Assembly: GCA_013002025.1 (NCBI GenBank)
Contig: JABDKW010000051.1
Coordinates: forward strand, 1 to 64,000
Source of the DNA: Gammaproteobacteria bacterium
Lineage (GTDB): Bacteria > Pseudomonadota > Gammaproteobacteria > Arenicellales > Arenicellaceae
Direction of reading: 5' to 3'
DNA: 64,000 bases
Shown: positions 18,845 to 28,622 of the stretch, piece by piece
Numbering within the stretch: the first letter of the stretch is position 1
How the letters are laid out: every line of letters starts with the position of its first letter
Made by a program: the position numbers and the translations under genes
The notes under the pieces: model-generated
Seen by the model: the letters and a program-made list of their open reading frames with translations, nothing else
What the model was told of the DNA's origin: nothing
Database searches by the model: none

Positions 18845-18861
18845 AGCATCACTGAAACCGC

Positions 18862-19443
18862 TCATAGCCCGCTCTGATGCATTCTACGCCGCAGGGCGGG
18901 AATCACTTTTTGCTCAAACCAGGGATTTTTACTCAACCAGATATTGTTACGCGGCGACGGGTGCGGCAGCGGAAAAAACTGTGGTTGGTACGCTGTATAG
19001 TCGCGCACGATCTCGGTTAATGATTGTCGTCCCACGTCGAGATAATATTTTTGCGCATAGGCCCCTACCAATAACGTAACGCCAACCCTTGGTAATAAGC
19101 CCAGCAATTGCGCGTGCCAATGGGGTGCGCAACGCGGGTCGGGCGGCAGGTCGCCGGATTTGCCGCGCCCCGGATAGCAAAACCCCATCGGAATCAATGC
19201 CACCTGCGGCCCGTAAAACGTTGCCCGGTCTAGACCCAACCAATGACGCAATCGATCACCGCTGGGGTCATCCCAGGGCACGCCGCTGCGATGCACCGCC
19301 AACCCGGGAGCCTGACCAATAATCGCAATGGTTGCTTGCGTGCTCCCCTGCACAATGGGCCGCGGCTCGTGCGCCAACTCCTCAGCGCATATTTTGCAGG
19401 CTCTTATTTGCTTTAAAAGTGCGGTTAATGCGTTGTCGCTCAT
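18862..19443 (-). CDS. Uracil-DNA glycosylase superfamily protein
   Basis: Contains the two motifs of the UDG superfamily: GQAPG near the N-terminus and HPSPRN near the C-terminus, plus the DDPSGDRLR segment of the COG1573-type branch. The enzyme would remove uracil or a related base from DNA. Four cysteines are present (CKIC near the N-terminus, then FCYPG and DPRCAPH), which could hold an iron-sulfur cluster as in family 4 enzymes, but the spacing is not one I can confirm. Two ATGs lie two codons apart (19449 and 19443); the second has a better spaced GAG. The gene is divergent from ycaQ. Confidence 0.78.
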   Translation of the reverse strand: MSDNALTALLKQIRACKICAEELAHEPRPIVQGSTQATIAIIGQAPGLAVHRSGVPWDDPSGDRLRHWLGLDRATFYGPQVALIPMGFCYPGRGKSGDLPPDPRCAPHWHAQLLGLLPRVGVTLLVGAYAQKYYLDVGRQSLTEIVRDYTAYQPQFFPLPHPSPRNNIWLSKNPWFEQKVIPALRRRMHQSGL

Positions 19444-19541
19444 ACTCATGTACTCTGCAGTGTTAACCAAGCCTGACTCGCGTAGTTAATGATCGCTGGT
19501 CTGGATAATTATAGTAAAACGCCGCCGCGCGCCGAACGAAA

Positions 19542-20681
19542 ATGGCTGTTTCTCTAAAACCTCAACAGGCCCGTAAATTGGCATTGCTCGCACAGGGCGT
19601 ACATCGGCCGCGCCAATTCGGTCGCGGCTTGCCGGCCACTCGGCGAGCCATTGAACATCTCGGCTATATTCAAATCGACACCATTGCCGTGGTAGAGCGC
19701 GCCCACCATCACACAATGTGGAGCAGGGTAAACAATTACCAGCTATCACATCTCGATCGGTTGCAGCGCGACAAATGCATTTTCGAATATTGGTCACACG
19801 CCGCTGCTTATCTGCCGATGCGTGACTATCGATTCTCATTACCACGCAAACACGCCATCGCCAGCGGCGACAAACATTGGTACGACAAAGACCCGAAGCT
19901 CGCCAAACAGGTATTGCAGCGCATTGAACGGGAAGGTCCGCTGCAATCCAGAGACTTCGAACACGTTCGCCGCGGCGCTAACCAGTGGTGGGAGTGGAAG
20001 CCGGCTAAGCGCGCTCTGGAGCAGCTATTTATGGAGGGGGCATTGATGATCAGCCACCGTGAAGGGTTTCAGAAAGTCTATGATTTGACGGAACGCGTAC
20101 TGCCGCCCAACATAGACACCACTCTGCCCTCAGAAGAAGAACATCACGACCATTTAATTAATAGCTATTTGCGAGCTCACGGGCTGGGCAACGCCACTCA
20201 AATGGGCTACCTGCTTAAAGGCCAGCGAGCCCGCTTACAACAGCGCTGTATCGATCTAACCGAAGATGGCCAGTTGCTCGAGGTGGAGGTCAATGGCGAA
20301 TCGTTTTTTGTGTTACCTGATTTCGAGCAACTGCTGGCCAAACCCCTCAGCCGCAACCGTGTCGCGATTCTATCGCCCTTTGACAACCTGGTTATTCAGC
20401 GCAAACGAGCGGTCGCGCTATTCGGGTTTGACTATCAGATTGAGTGCTACGTACCTGCAGCAAAGCGACGCTATGGATATTTTTGCCTGCCGCTTCTCTG
20501 GGGGCACCGTTTTGCCGGGCGCATGGATGCCAAAATAGATCGCAGCAGCGGCGTGTTGCATGTGCTTAGTCTGCACCTCGAAGAAGGCATAGATGCGCGT
20601 GAATTCAAAGCAGCCCTACAACCGGCGCTCGATGAATTCATTAAGTTTAATCAGGGCGACAGGGTTAAATTCCCCGCCTGA
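19542..20681 (+). CDS. ycaQ: YcaQ-type DNA glycosylase (winged-helix, interstrand crosslink repair)
   Basis: Winged-helix protein of the HTH_42 (DUF1006) family. The catalytic QxD motif of the YcaQ branch is visible as Q44-I-D46 in GYIQIDTIAVV; the AlkZ branch has QxQ instead. Also seen are the conserved EYWSHAA block and the C-terminal SPFDNLVIQRKRAVALFGFDY segment. E. coli YcaQ unhooks DNA interstrand crosslinks by base excision. The 379-residue length fits. It shares a short divergent region with the UDG-family gene. Confidence 0.87.
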   Translation: MAVSLKPQQARKLALLAQGVHRPRQFGRGLPATRRAIEHLGYIQIDTIAVVERAHHHTMWSRVNNYQLSHLDRLQRDKCIFEYWSHAAAYLPMRDYRFSLPRKHAIASGDKHWYDKDPKLAKQVLQRIEREGPLQSRDFEHVRRGANQWWEWKPAKRALEQLFMEGALMISHREGFQKVYDLTERVLPPNIDTTLPSEEEHHDHLINSYLRAHGLGNATQMGYLLKGQRARLQQRCIDLTEDGQLLEVEVNGESFFVLPDFEQLLAKPLSRNRVAILSPFDNLVIQRKRAVALFGFDYQIECYVPAAKRRYGYFCLPLLWGHRFAGRMDAKIDRSSGVLHVLSLHLEEGIDAREFKAALQPALDEFIKFNQGDRVKFPA

Positions 20682-20740
20682 CCTGCGGCTTGCACAACGC
20701 AGGCGTATCCCGACCCGGTGATTTCGAGTAGCATACGCGG

Positions 20741-21691
20741 ATGGATGCAATCGTCTCTATCAAACAGGTCAGCAAAATCTACGACAATGGATTTCGCGCC
20801 CTTAACAACGTCAGCCTGGATATCCAGCGCGGTGAAATTCTTGCCCTGCTGGGGCCCAACGGTGCGGGCAAAACCAGCCTGATTTCGGCCGTCACCGGCA
20901 TCATTTCTTTTAACGAGGGCAGCATTTTTGTTGACGATAAAGACAACGTCAAAGACTATCGTCATACCCGCAAACTAATCGGTCTGGTGCCGCAGGAACT
21001 CACACTGGGTTCATTCGAGACGGTGTGGAACACAGTATCCTTCTCGCGCGGGCTGTATGGCGCTAAACCCAAGCCCGCGCATATCGAGCAACTGCTTAAA
21101 GATCTGTCGCTGTGGGATAAAAAAGATGATCAGCTGCGCATGCTATCGGGTGGTATGAAACGACGCGTGCTGATCGCCAAGGCTCTCTCCCATGAACCTC
21201 GCATCCTGTTTCTGGATGAGCCTACCGCCGGCGTCGACGTAGAATTGCGCAAAGATATGTGGCGACTGGTCAATCGCTTGCGTGAGTCGGGCGTCACCAT
21301 CATTTTGACCACTCACTATATTGAAGAAGCCGAAGAGATAGCCGACCGCATCGCCGTCATTAACGGCGGCGAAGTATTGCTGATTGAGGACAAACTCGAG
21401 CTGATGCGCAAACTCGGCAAGAAGCAGTTGATTATTGAATTGAAAGAACCCGCCGCGGCCATCCCTGACGCCTTGCAGGGCTACGACATAGAGCTGGGTG
21501 AGGGCGGAGCATCACTAATCTACACCTATGACACCAGCGCCGAGGCAACTGGGATTACCCGATTACTGCAGGATATAAGCGCCGCCGGTCTGACTTTAAA
21601 AGATATACAAACCAGTCAAAGCACGCTGGAAGACATTTTTGTTGACCTGGTTCGCGACCAACCGGCGCAAGAAGCAGGAGCGGCGGCGTGA
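20741..21691 (+). CDS. ABC-2 type transporter, ATP-binding subunit (YadG-like)
   Basis: Single ABC domain with Walker [11 protein letters not shown]-loop VPQE, signature LSGGMKRRV and Walker [14 protein letters not shown], followed by a C-terminal extension of about 90 residues typical of DrrA/YadG type exporters. It pairs with the permease gene that begins inside its stop codon (GTGA overlap). Substrate unknown. Confidence 0.88.
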   Translation: MDAIVSIKQVSKIYDNGFRALNNVSLDIQRGEILALLGPNGAGKTSLISAVTGIISFNEGSIFVDDKDNVKDYRHTRKLIGLVPQELTLGSFETVWNTVSFSRGLYGAKPKPAHIEQLLKDLSLWDKKDDQLRMLSGGMKRRVLIAKALSHEPRILFLDEPTAGVDVELRKDMWRLVNRLRESGVTIILTTHYIEEAEEIADRIAVINGGEVLLIEDKLELMRKLGKKQLIIELKEPAAAIPDALQGYDIELGEGGASLIYTYDTSAEATGITRLLQDISAAGLTLKDIQTSQSTLEDIFVDLVRDQPAQEAGAAA

Positions 21692-22449
21692 ATTTTCAAG
21701 CCATCCGGGTTATTTATCGCTCAGAAATGATGCGTGCCTGGAATACCCTGTTTCAGACTGTCGCTTCGCCAGTGATTTCTACATCTTTGTATTTTATTGT
21801 GTTCGGTGGCGCCATTGGTTCGCGTATCCAAACCGTTGATGGGGTCGAGTATGGTCTGTTTATCGTGCCCGGGCTCACCATGCTCACATTGCTTACCCAA
21901 AGCATCTCCAATGCGTCGTTTGGAATCTATTTCCCTAAATTTATCGGCACTATCTATGAAGTACTGGCCGCGCCGGTTTCTTTCTACGAAGCATTGATCG
22001 GGTATGTGGGCGCCGCCGCCAGCAAATCGCTGATCATCGGCATCATCATTCTGGTCACAGCTAATCTATTCGTGGACCTGCGCATCGATCACCCATTCTG
22101 GATGCTGACCTTTCTGGTGTTAACCTGCGTCACCTTTTCGTTATTTGGTTTTATCATCGGCTTGTGGGCCGATAATTTTGAGAAGCTGCAAATCATTCCC
22201 ATTTTGATTATCACGCCCTTGGTATTTCTTGGCGGAAGTTTCTATTCGATCAGCATGCTGCCACCTTTCTGGCAGACCGTCACTCTGTTTAACCCGGTGG
22301 TGTATCTGGTCAGTGGTTTTCGCTGGAGTTTTTTCGAGGTGGCCGACGTTAATGTCTGGGTTAGTCTGGGTATGATTTTATTCTTTTTGCTGTTATGCAT
22401 GGCCATCGTATCCTGGATGTTTAAAACCGGTTACAAACTGAAACAGTAA
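21688..22449 (+). CDS. ABC-2 type transporter permease (YadH-like)
   Basis: 253 residues with six hydrophobic segments and the ABC-2 permease pattern ([43 protein letters not shown]). It starts with GTG overlapping the upstream ATPase stop, so the two are translated together as one exporter. Confidence 0.87.
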   Translation: MNFQAIRVIYRSEMMRAWNTLFQTVASPVISTSLYFIVFGGAIGSRIQTVDGVEYGLFIVPGLTMLTLLTQSISNASFGIYFPKFIGTIYEVLAAPVSFYEALIGYVGAAASKSLIIGIIILVTANLFVDLRIDHPFWMLTFLVLTCVTFSLFGFIIGLWADNFEKLQIIPILIITPLVFLGGSFYSISMLPPFWQTVTLFNPVVYLVSGFRWSFFEVADVNVWVSLGMILFFLLLCMAIVSWMFKTGYKLKQ

Positions 22450-22453
22450 CCGC

Positions 22454-24058
22454 ATGAATAAGGCCGGCAATCAATTTGATGCGCTGATTATCGGGGGCGG
22501 CCACAACGGGCTGGTATGCGCCTGGTATCTAGCCCGCAAAGGCAAGCGCGTTGGCGTGCTGGAACGCGCCTCCACCGTTGGCGGCGCGGCAATCACCGAA
22601 GAGTTTTACCCGGGGTTTCGAAACTCCGTTGCCTCATACACGGTCTCGCTGCTGCAACCCAAAGTCATTGCAGACATGGGCCTCGCCAAGCATGGATTGG
22701 AAGTGGTGCTGCGCAAAGTCGATAACTTTTTACCCACCAAAGACGGTTATTTATTGTCCGGCCGAGACGGGCTAACGGTGCGCGAAATCGAACGGCACTC
22801 AGCTCGCGATGCTCAATCCTACCCTCGTTACTCGGCCGCGCTCGATAATGTTGTCGATTGCATCAAACAATTCCTGTTGGTTGCGCCCCCAAATGTCGGC
22901 GGCGGTTTCGCAGATTTGCTGGCGCTATTGAAAGCAGGGAGAGTCGCGCAACGACTGTCGCTGGAAACCCAGCGCGACCTGTTGGATTTTTTTACTAAAT
23001 CGGCCAGCGAAATTCTTGATTCCTATTTTGAAAATGATACGGTCAAGGCATTGTTTGCCTTTGATGCAACCGTTGGCCATTTTGCCTCACCACATGAGCC
23101 GGGCTCCGCCTACGTTTTGCTGCACCATGTGTTCGGCGAAGCGGCTGGCGTGGCTGGCGCCTGGGGCCACGCCATTGGTGGCATGGGCGCCATCACACAG
23201 GCCATGCTGCGCGCCTGCGAAACGGCTGGGGTTACTGTGCTCACCGATGCGTCGGTCGAGCAGATTCTCACCGAGAATAATAAAGTAACTGGAGCACGCA
23301 GTAATGGAACAACTTTTTTAGCACCGGTGGTCGCTAGTTCAGTGCATCCTCAAGTGTTGTTCCAACAGTTACTCGAAGACGAGCAATTGGAACCTGATTT
23401 CCGACGTCGTATCGACAATTATAAATCGCATTCCGGGACCTTTCGGATGAATGTGGCTCTGGATCGATTACCTAAATTCATCAACTCACCCCTAAACACC
23501 TTGGAAGGGGCGGACCATCTCACTGGTGGCATTATCATCGCGCCCGATATGCAATACATGCACAATGCCTGGGTCAGCGCTACACAATCCGGCTGGTCTG
23601 ATAAGCCCATTATCGAAATGTTGATTCCCTCGACGCTGGATGACAGTCTGGCACCAGCGGGCAAGCATGTCGCGAGCCTGTTCTGTCAGCAATTTGCCTA
23701 TTCTTTACCGGGCGATCGCCATTGGGACGACGAGCGTGACGTCGCTGCCGATCACATCATCGCCACGGTAGAACAGCAAGCACCCGGTTTCAGAGATTCC
23801 ATTCTTGGCCGCCAGGTATTAAGCCCCTGGGACCTGGAGCAGAAATTCGGTTTAATTGGTGGTGATATCTTTCATGGCCGGATGAGTTTGGACCAGTTGT
23901 TTTCAGCGCGGCCAGTGCTGGGCAACGGGGCCTATCGTTCACCGGTTAAGGGGTTGTATATGTGTGGCGCGGGTACGCATCCGGGCGGCGGCGTTACCGG
24001 TGCGCCCGGGCACAATGCAGCACAGCAGATACTGCGCGACCAACGTGGCGTCTTTTAG
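22454..24058 (+). CDS. FAD-dependent oxidoreductase, phytoene desaturase/PYROXD2-like
   Basis: The N-terminal dinucleotide fold is clear (LIIGGGHNGLVCAWYLARKG, then VLERASTVGGAA), and the C-terminus has the matching FAD segment (KGLYMCGAGTHPGGGVTGAPGHNAA). The 534 residues resemble the PYROXD2-like group rather than true carotenoid desaturases, and no carotenoid genes are nearby. It follows the ABC permease by only 4 bases, suggesting one operon. Substrate unknown. Confidence 0.83.
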   Translation: MNKAGNQFDALIIGGGHNGLVCAWYLARKGKRVGVLERASTVGGAAITEEFYPGFRNSVASYTVSLLQPKVIADMGLAKHGLEVVLRKVDNFLPTKDGYLLSGRDGLTVREIERHSARDAQSYPRYSAALDNVVDCIKQFLLVAPPNVGGGFADLLALLKAGRVAQRLSLETQRDLLDFFTKSASEILDSYFENDTVKALFAFDATVGHFASPHEPGSAYVLLHHVFGEAAGVAGAWGHAIGGMGAITQAMLRACETAGVTVLTDASVEQILTENNKVTGARSNGTTFLAPVVASSVHPQVLFQQLLEDEQLEPDFRRRIDNYKSHSGTFRMNVALDRLPKFINSPLNTLEGADHLTGGIIIAPDMQYMHNAWVSATQSGWSDKPIIEMLIPSTLDDSLAPAGKHVASLFCQQFAYSLPGDRHWDDERDVAADHIIATVEQQAPGFRDSILGRQVLSPWDLEQKFGLIGGDIFHGRMSLDQLFSARPVLGNGAYRSPVKGLYMCGAGTHPGGGVTGAPGHNAAQQILRDQRGVF

Positions 24059-24162
24059 GCAAAACATATTTTCGCTAGATAACAGATAGCCGTTTGTTTA
24101 TTGACAATTCTTTACATGATTAGAGCGCAATTTCACCCCACCGGGTGAATCGGGGCAGAGCG

Positions 24163-24196
24163 CCTGTCTGTATTCTTCCGCAGCATGACAGACAGG
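24163..24196 (+). promoter_or_regulatory. Hairpin covering the ribosome-binding site of the 50-residue ORF
   Basis: CCTGTCTGT at 24163-24171 is a perfect 9-base inverted match to ACAGACAGG at 24188-24196, with a 16-base loop. The right arm includes the AGG of the GGAG ribosome site at 24195-24198. In the mRNA this would hide the site, so translation control by temperature, a ligand or a small RNA is possible. A second dyad, TTCACCC/GGGTGAA (24132-24149), lies just upstream. Confidence 0.5.
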
Positions 24197-24205
24197 AGTA
24201 AAACC

Positions 24206-24358
24206 ATGATTGAATTTAAAACCAGCGAGCGGGAAATCAACGACCTGCAGCAAAGCTTTCCCCAACTTCAAGTTATTCTCGACGCGTTAGATGCTCATCA
24301 GGAGATCGATGTGTTGATCTTGCCTGAGGTTGACTCTGAAACTCAATCCCAAAAATGA
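24206..24358 (+). CDS. Acidic 50-residue protein, unrecognised
   Basis: The ATG at 24206 has GGAG 8 bases upstream, and a strong terminator follows the stop, so this looks like a real single-gene unit. The product starts MIEFKTSEREINDLQQSFP, is acidic and helical with a hydrophobic patch (IDVLILPE), and has no Cys or membrane segment. An in-frame ATG at 24185 would add 7 residues but lacks a ribosome site. No family recognised. Confidence 0.55.
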   Translation: MIEFKTSEREINDLQQSFPQLQVILDALDAHQEIDVLILPEVDSETQSQK

Positions 24359-24377
24359 CTTCTCATTACCGGAACCC

Positions 24378-24410
24378 AAAAAAAGGGCGCACACGGTGCG
24401 CCCTTTTTTT
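24378..24410. terminator. Bidirectional terminator between the 50-residue ORF and DUF1761 gene
   Basis: GGGCGCAC and GTGCGCCC form a perfect 8-bp stem around a 3-base loop, with seven A residues before and seven T residues after. It can serve the plus-strand small ORF and the minus-strand DUF1761 gene. Confidence 0.92.
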
Positions 24411-24424
24411 AAGCCGCTACGGGT

Positions 24425-24835
24425 TTAAGGTAACAGGCCATGTACCACGCCCATCGTTGTATAGAACAGAATCCAGTAGCCTGAATCAATAAAGAACAGC
24501 GCCTTGGTTTTCTGCGAGAAAAGATAGTTGGTGCCAAGTGCGGGAATAATAAAACCCAGAGCCACACCGAGCGCCGTCAATACCTTTACGGAGAAGCTCA
24601 AGTCCACCATATAGGTGGCGAAGGTATGGGCCAGAGCCCAGGAAGCCAGCAGGCTAAAAGCGAAGGCGCCACCGTATATGGATGGCATATGCCCATTCTG
24701 GGCATCTTCTTCGCTGAGACCCACTGCGCCCAACCACTTTTTACCCATGATCGGGCCATACCAAATGCCGCCGACCACAAAGCCCATGGCTGCTGCCACT
24801 ACGACAGCAATCCAGTTCACATCTAAAATATCCAT
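24425..24835 (-). CDS. DUF1761 membrane protein
   Basis: 136 residues with four hydrophobic segments. The N-terminal NWIAVVVAAAMGFVVGGIWYGP and the KKWLG box are the DUF1761 pattern. Function of this family is not known. Its transcript would end at the shared terminator downstream. Confidence 0.82.
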   Translation of the reverse strand: MDILDVNWIAVVVAAAMGFVVGGIWYGPIMGKKWLGAVGLSEEDAQNGHMPSIYGGAFAFSLLASWALAHTFATYMVDLSFSVKVLTALGVALGFIIPALGTNYLFSQKTKALFFIDSGYWILFYTTMGVVHGLLP

Positions 24836-24918
24836 GCTACGTCTCCCAGTGGTTATAGTTGTTGTATAGATTTAGCACGCTGGCCAACAGAAGACCATGC
24901 TTTGAGTTCAATTACTGT

Positions 24919-26343
24919 TCACTGGCTAGCGGTCACTTTTTCGTGAGAGGGCGCATCGCCAGACTTGCGAGAGGTGCGAAAAAGGGCCAAACCCAGCCAG
25001 GCAAAAGCAATTCCCATCAGCGGATTAATCCAGTTTAAAAAGCTCCACTGTGCGTAATCAAGCGTTGCGACGCCGAGAGTCGCGGTGTAAAACGCGCCAG
25101 TCGTGGTCCACGGAATCAAAGCGGTCATTAGAGTTCCACCCTCTTCAATCGAGCGCGACAATACCTTTCGGTCTACGCCAATACGATCGAATTTATCCTT
25201 GAACATTTGCCCCATCAAAACGATGGAGACATAGCTTTCGCCCAATAAAAGATTGGCAAGAAAGGTCCCGCTAATGGCGCAGGTCACGACGCTGGCGGCG
25301 CGCTCGACCTGCTTCAAGGCCCAGTCCATTAACACGCGTAAGAAACCCATATGCTCCAATATCGCGCCCAGGGAAATGGCAATAAATGACAGGGTAAACG
25401 TCCAGGCCATCTCCGTGATGCCGCCGCGGTTTAAGAGCGGATCGAGTTTGGCGCTACCCGTCTCGATTTTAGCGCCATCGTAGAAACTGCTGATTACTTC
25501 GCTCACCGAATGGCCCTGCATGGCCACCGCTATTATCGCCGCCACCAAGGAGGCTATTAGCATGCCAGCCTCGGCGATTATTCCGCGCGCCGACAGATAC
25601 AACAACACCACTAACGGCAGCAGCGTCAACAGATTAATCGAGAAAGTGGCATCCAGACCTGCCAACAGGGTATCTAGCTCCTGTTGCGGTAATGGCTTTT
25701 CTGCGAATTGCATACCAAGCCAGCTAAACGCGAAAAGAGTTATTATGTAACTGGGGATGGTGGTGTAGGCCATGCTCTTGATGTGAGCATACAGGTCGGT
25801 CTCCGCTGACAGTGCTGACAGGTTGGTGGTGTCAGAGACCGGCGACATTTTATCGCCAAAGCTGGCGCCCGATACTATCATCCCCGCCACCAGCGGCAGT
25901 GGCATACCCATGGCTGCCCCGACCCCGATCAGCACGACACCACCGGTACCAACGGTGCCCCAGGATGTGCCGACCGCGAGGCTCATGACACTGCACAGAA
26001 TCAAGCCTGCCGGCAGAAAAATTGCCGGATGCATAAATTTAAGGCCGTAGTAAATCAACGTGCCAACGGTGCCACTTAAGATAAAGGTCGCAATCACCAC
26101 GCCAATGGTGAGAAAAATAAACATGGCGGGCATCGCGCGGTCCATACCGTCGCTCATGGCTGCTCGCACCTGCGGCAGAGTGGCGCGTAACGGCATCGAT
26201 GACAACACCACCCACACCATGCCGATTAACAAAATCCCATGCAGGCCCGCTTCGAGCTTGAATATTGCAAATGGAATCCAGACGGCGAGGCCCAGCAAAG
26301 TGATAGCGGCGTGGAGAACGCTTGGGTCGCGACGGTTGCTCAT
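24919..26343 (-). CDS. nhaC: Na+/H+ antiporter NhaC
   Basis: 474 residues with about twelve hydrophobic segments. The segment GTSWGTVGTGGVVLIGVGAAMG and the following SGASFGDKMSPVSDTTNLS box are the NhaC signature, with Asp residues suited to cation binding. It would expel sodium in exchange for protons at the inner membrane, in line with a saline habitat. The extra C-terminal tail is short and charged. Confidence 0.9.
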   Translation of the reverse strand: MSNRRDPSVLHAAITLLGLAVWIPFAIFKLEAGLHGILLIGMVWVVLSSMPLRATLPQVRAAMSDGMDRAMPAMFIFLTIGVVIATFILSGTVGTLIYYGLKFMHPAIFLPAGLILCSVMSLAVGTSWGTVGTGGVVLIGVGAAMGMPLPLVAGMIVSGASFGDKMSPVSDTTNLSALSAETDLYAHIKSMAYTTIPSYIITLFAFSWLGMQFAEKPLPQQELDTLLAGLDATFSINLLTLLPLVVLLYLSARGIIAEAGMLIASLVAAIIAVAMQGHSVSEVISSFYDGAKIETGSAKLDPLLNRGGITEMAWTFTLSFIAISLGAILEHMGFLRVLMDWALKQVERAASVVTCAISGTFLANLLLGESYVSIVLMGQMFKDKFDRIGVDRKVLSRSIEEGGTLMTALIPWTTTGAFYTATLGVATLDYAQWSFLNWINPLMGIAFAWLGLALFRTSRKSGDAPSHEKVTASQ

Positions 26344-26494
26344 AGATATCTCAAAAATTTGCGATTTGCTAACCCTAGACGGCTTAGCCCCCTAATGCAA
26401 ACACCATCCACTGATTAAATCTGTGACTGCCCGGTTTACAAGCGACGGCATCGCGGGTAGTTTGTTGGCATTTCATTCCATACTCAAAATAACC

Positions 26495-28582
26495 ATGCGA
26501 CTACCTACTCTACTCGTGCTCGCTTCGATGCTCGCCATCGGCGCGTGCGACCAAAACAATAACGCCCCGCAAACCACTGATTCAACGAGTGCCTCCGATC
26601 AGGCATTGGTACCCCCGCCGGCTCAGCAAGACCCAGCACCGAATGATGATGAGTTTGTCTGGAGTCCGGAACGCTTTGCTGACGTTCAGATCATCCGCTA
26701 TCAGGTGCCAGGGTTTGATGAATTGTCTCTGGATCAGAAGAAGCTGGTCTACTTTCTGGTCCAGGCAGGCCTGGAAGGGCGCGACATTATGTGGGATCAA
26801 AATTACCGCCATAACCTGAGTATTCGCCGCGCCCTTGAAAGCATCATCTCCGGGGCCCAAGCAGACCAAAACAGCGATGAGTGGGCCGCGCTTATGGAAT
26901 ATGCCAAGCGAGTGTTTTTCAGCAATGGCATTCACCACCACTATTCGGGTGATAAGTTCGCCCCCGGGTTTAGTCAGGACTATTTCAACCAGCAACTAAG
27001 CAGCGTGGGCGCCAGTCTCAACGAGGAGGCAATGAAAGCCATCTTTGACCCTCAGTTCGATGCCAAAAAGGTAAATCAAGATCCGGATAAAGATTTGGTA
27101 AAAGCATCTGCGGTCAATTTCTACGCGCCCGACATCACTGAACAGGAAGTCACCGATTTTTACGCCGCCAAGACTGACGCTGACCCCGACCGACCGGTGT
27201 TACATGGTTTAAATTCTCAAGTCGCCAGAGGCGAGGACGGCGAGTTAATCGAGCGCGTGTGGAAAGCCGACGGTATGTATGGCGAAGCCATACGTAAAAT
27301 GATTCCCTGGGTCGAAAAGGCCGTGACCGTGGCAGAAAATGACGCTCAGCGCGATGCGCTCACATTGCTGGTCGACTATTACCGAACCGGCGATCTCAAG
27401 ACCTGGGATGACTACAATATTGCCTGGGTTAATGCGACGGAAGGTGATGTTGATTACATTCAGTCATTCATTGAAGTTTACCAGGACCCCAAGGGATACA
27501 AAGGCGCGTTTGAAAGCATTGTTCAGATCAAAGACTTTGAAGCCTCACGCCGCATGCAGAAAGTTGCCAATAATGCGCAATGGTATGAAGACAATTCGAG
27601 CACTGATCCAGCGCACAAGAAAGACAAGGTGGTAGGCGTCAGCTACAACGTAGTCGCAGTGGCCGGTGAAATCGGCGATGCCTCTCCATCCACTCCGGTT
27701 GGCGTAAACCTGCCGAACTCAAACTGGATCCGTGCCGAGCATGGCTCCAAGTCTGTCAGCCTCGGGAACATCGTCAATGGCTACAGCAAGGCATCGGACC
27801 CCGGCTTGCTGGCAGAGTTCGCACATGATGATGAAGAAATTGCGCGTAACAAAGCGCATCGTGAGTTGGCCGGCAAGATGCGCACCGCGCTGCACGAAGT
27901 AATCGGTCACGCCTCCGGTAAATTAGAAGCCGGTGTGGGCACGCCCAAAGAGACCCTAAAAAATTACGCCTCTCCGCTGGAAGAGGCGCGTGCCGATTTG
28001 GTAGCCCTGTATTTTATGATGGACCCCAAGCTGGTTGAAGACGGCTTAATGCCGTCGCTGGAGACCGGCAAAGCGGCCTATGATTCGTTTTTATTGAACG
28101 GTTTAATGCTGCAGTTAAGGCGCATTGAGCCCGGTAAAACGATCGAGCAGGCGCACATGCGTAACCGCCAGATGGCCGCAGCCTGGGTGTTTGAAAAAGG
28201 CCAGGCAGACAATGTTATCTCGCGCATCAGGCGCGACGGCAAGACCTACTTTGAGATTAATGACTACCAAAAACTGCGTGGTCTTTTTGGGCAATTGCTA
28301 AAAGAAGTACAACGCATTAAGTCACAAGGCGATTATCAGGCTGGGCGTGATCTGATTGAGAACTATGGCGTGCAGGTCGATCAGGCGTTGCATCAAGAAG
28401 TGCTGGCGCGAGCAGCACCGTTGAATATTCCGCCCTATGGCGGTTTTATCAATGCTAAATTAACCGCAGTGCATAGTGCTGACGGTGAGATTGAAGATGT
28501 AGTGGTAAGCTACCCGGATGATTTTGTGCAGCAGATGCTCGACTATGGCGCAAACTACGGCAATCTTCCGGATTACAACTAG
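26495..28582 (+). CDS. M49 family metallopeptidase (dipeptidyl-peptidase III-like), lipoprotein
   Basis: Zinc peptidase with the M49 motif HEVIGH (H467, E468, H472) and the downstream EEARAD box that supplies the third zinc ligand (E497). The start at 26495 gives a lipoprotein signal, LLVLASMLAIGAC, with Cys at the lipobox, followed by a Gln/Asn/Ser-rich linker, so it is probably membrane-anchored outside the cytoplasm. Family members remove dipeptides from peptide N-termini. 695 residues, close to bacterial DPP III proteins. Confidence 0.87.
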   Translation: MRLPTLLVLASMLAIGACDQNNNAPQTTDSTSASDQALVPPPAQQDPAPNDDEFVWSPERFADVQIIRYQVPGFDELSLDQKKLVYFLVQAGLEGRDIMWDQNYRHNLSIRRALESIISGAQADQNSDEWAALMEYAKRVFFSNGIHHHYSGDKFAPGFSQDYFNQQLSSVGASLNEEAMKAIFDPQFDAKKVNQDPDKDLVKASAVNFYAPDITEQEVTDFYAAKTDADPDRPVLHGLNSQVARGEDGELIERVWKADGMYGEAIRKMIPWVEKAVTVAENDAQRDALTLLVDYYRTGDLKTWDDYNIAWVNATEGDVDYIQSFIEVYQDPKGYKGAFESIVQIKDFEASRRMQKVANNAQWYEDNSSTDPAHKKDKVVGVSYNVVAVAGEIGDASPSTPVGVNLPNSNWIRAEHGSKSVSLGNIVNGYSKASDPGLLAEFAHDDEEIARNKAHRELAGKMRTALHEVIGHASGKLEAGVGTPKETLKNYASPLEEARADLVALYFMMDPKLVEDGLMPSLETGKAAYDSFLLNGLMLQLRRIEPGKTIEQAHMRNRQMAAAWVFEKGQADNVISRIRRDGKTYFEINDYQKLRGLFGQLLKEVQRIKSQGDYQAGRDLIENYGVQVDQALHQEVLARAAPLNIPPYGGFINAKLTAVHSADGEIEDVVVSYPDDFVQQMLDYGANYGNLPDYN

Positions 28583-28622
28583 CGCCATCGAACCAACCAC
28601 CTGACGCCTGATCTGCTGTCAA

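Noticed and set aside
24097-24130. Standard sigma-70 promoter for the 50-residue ORF from TTGACA at 24101
   Set aside because: No acceptable -10 hexamer lies 16-18 bases downstream, so I do not list it as a promoter.
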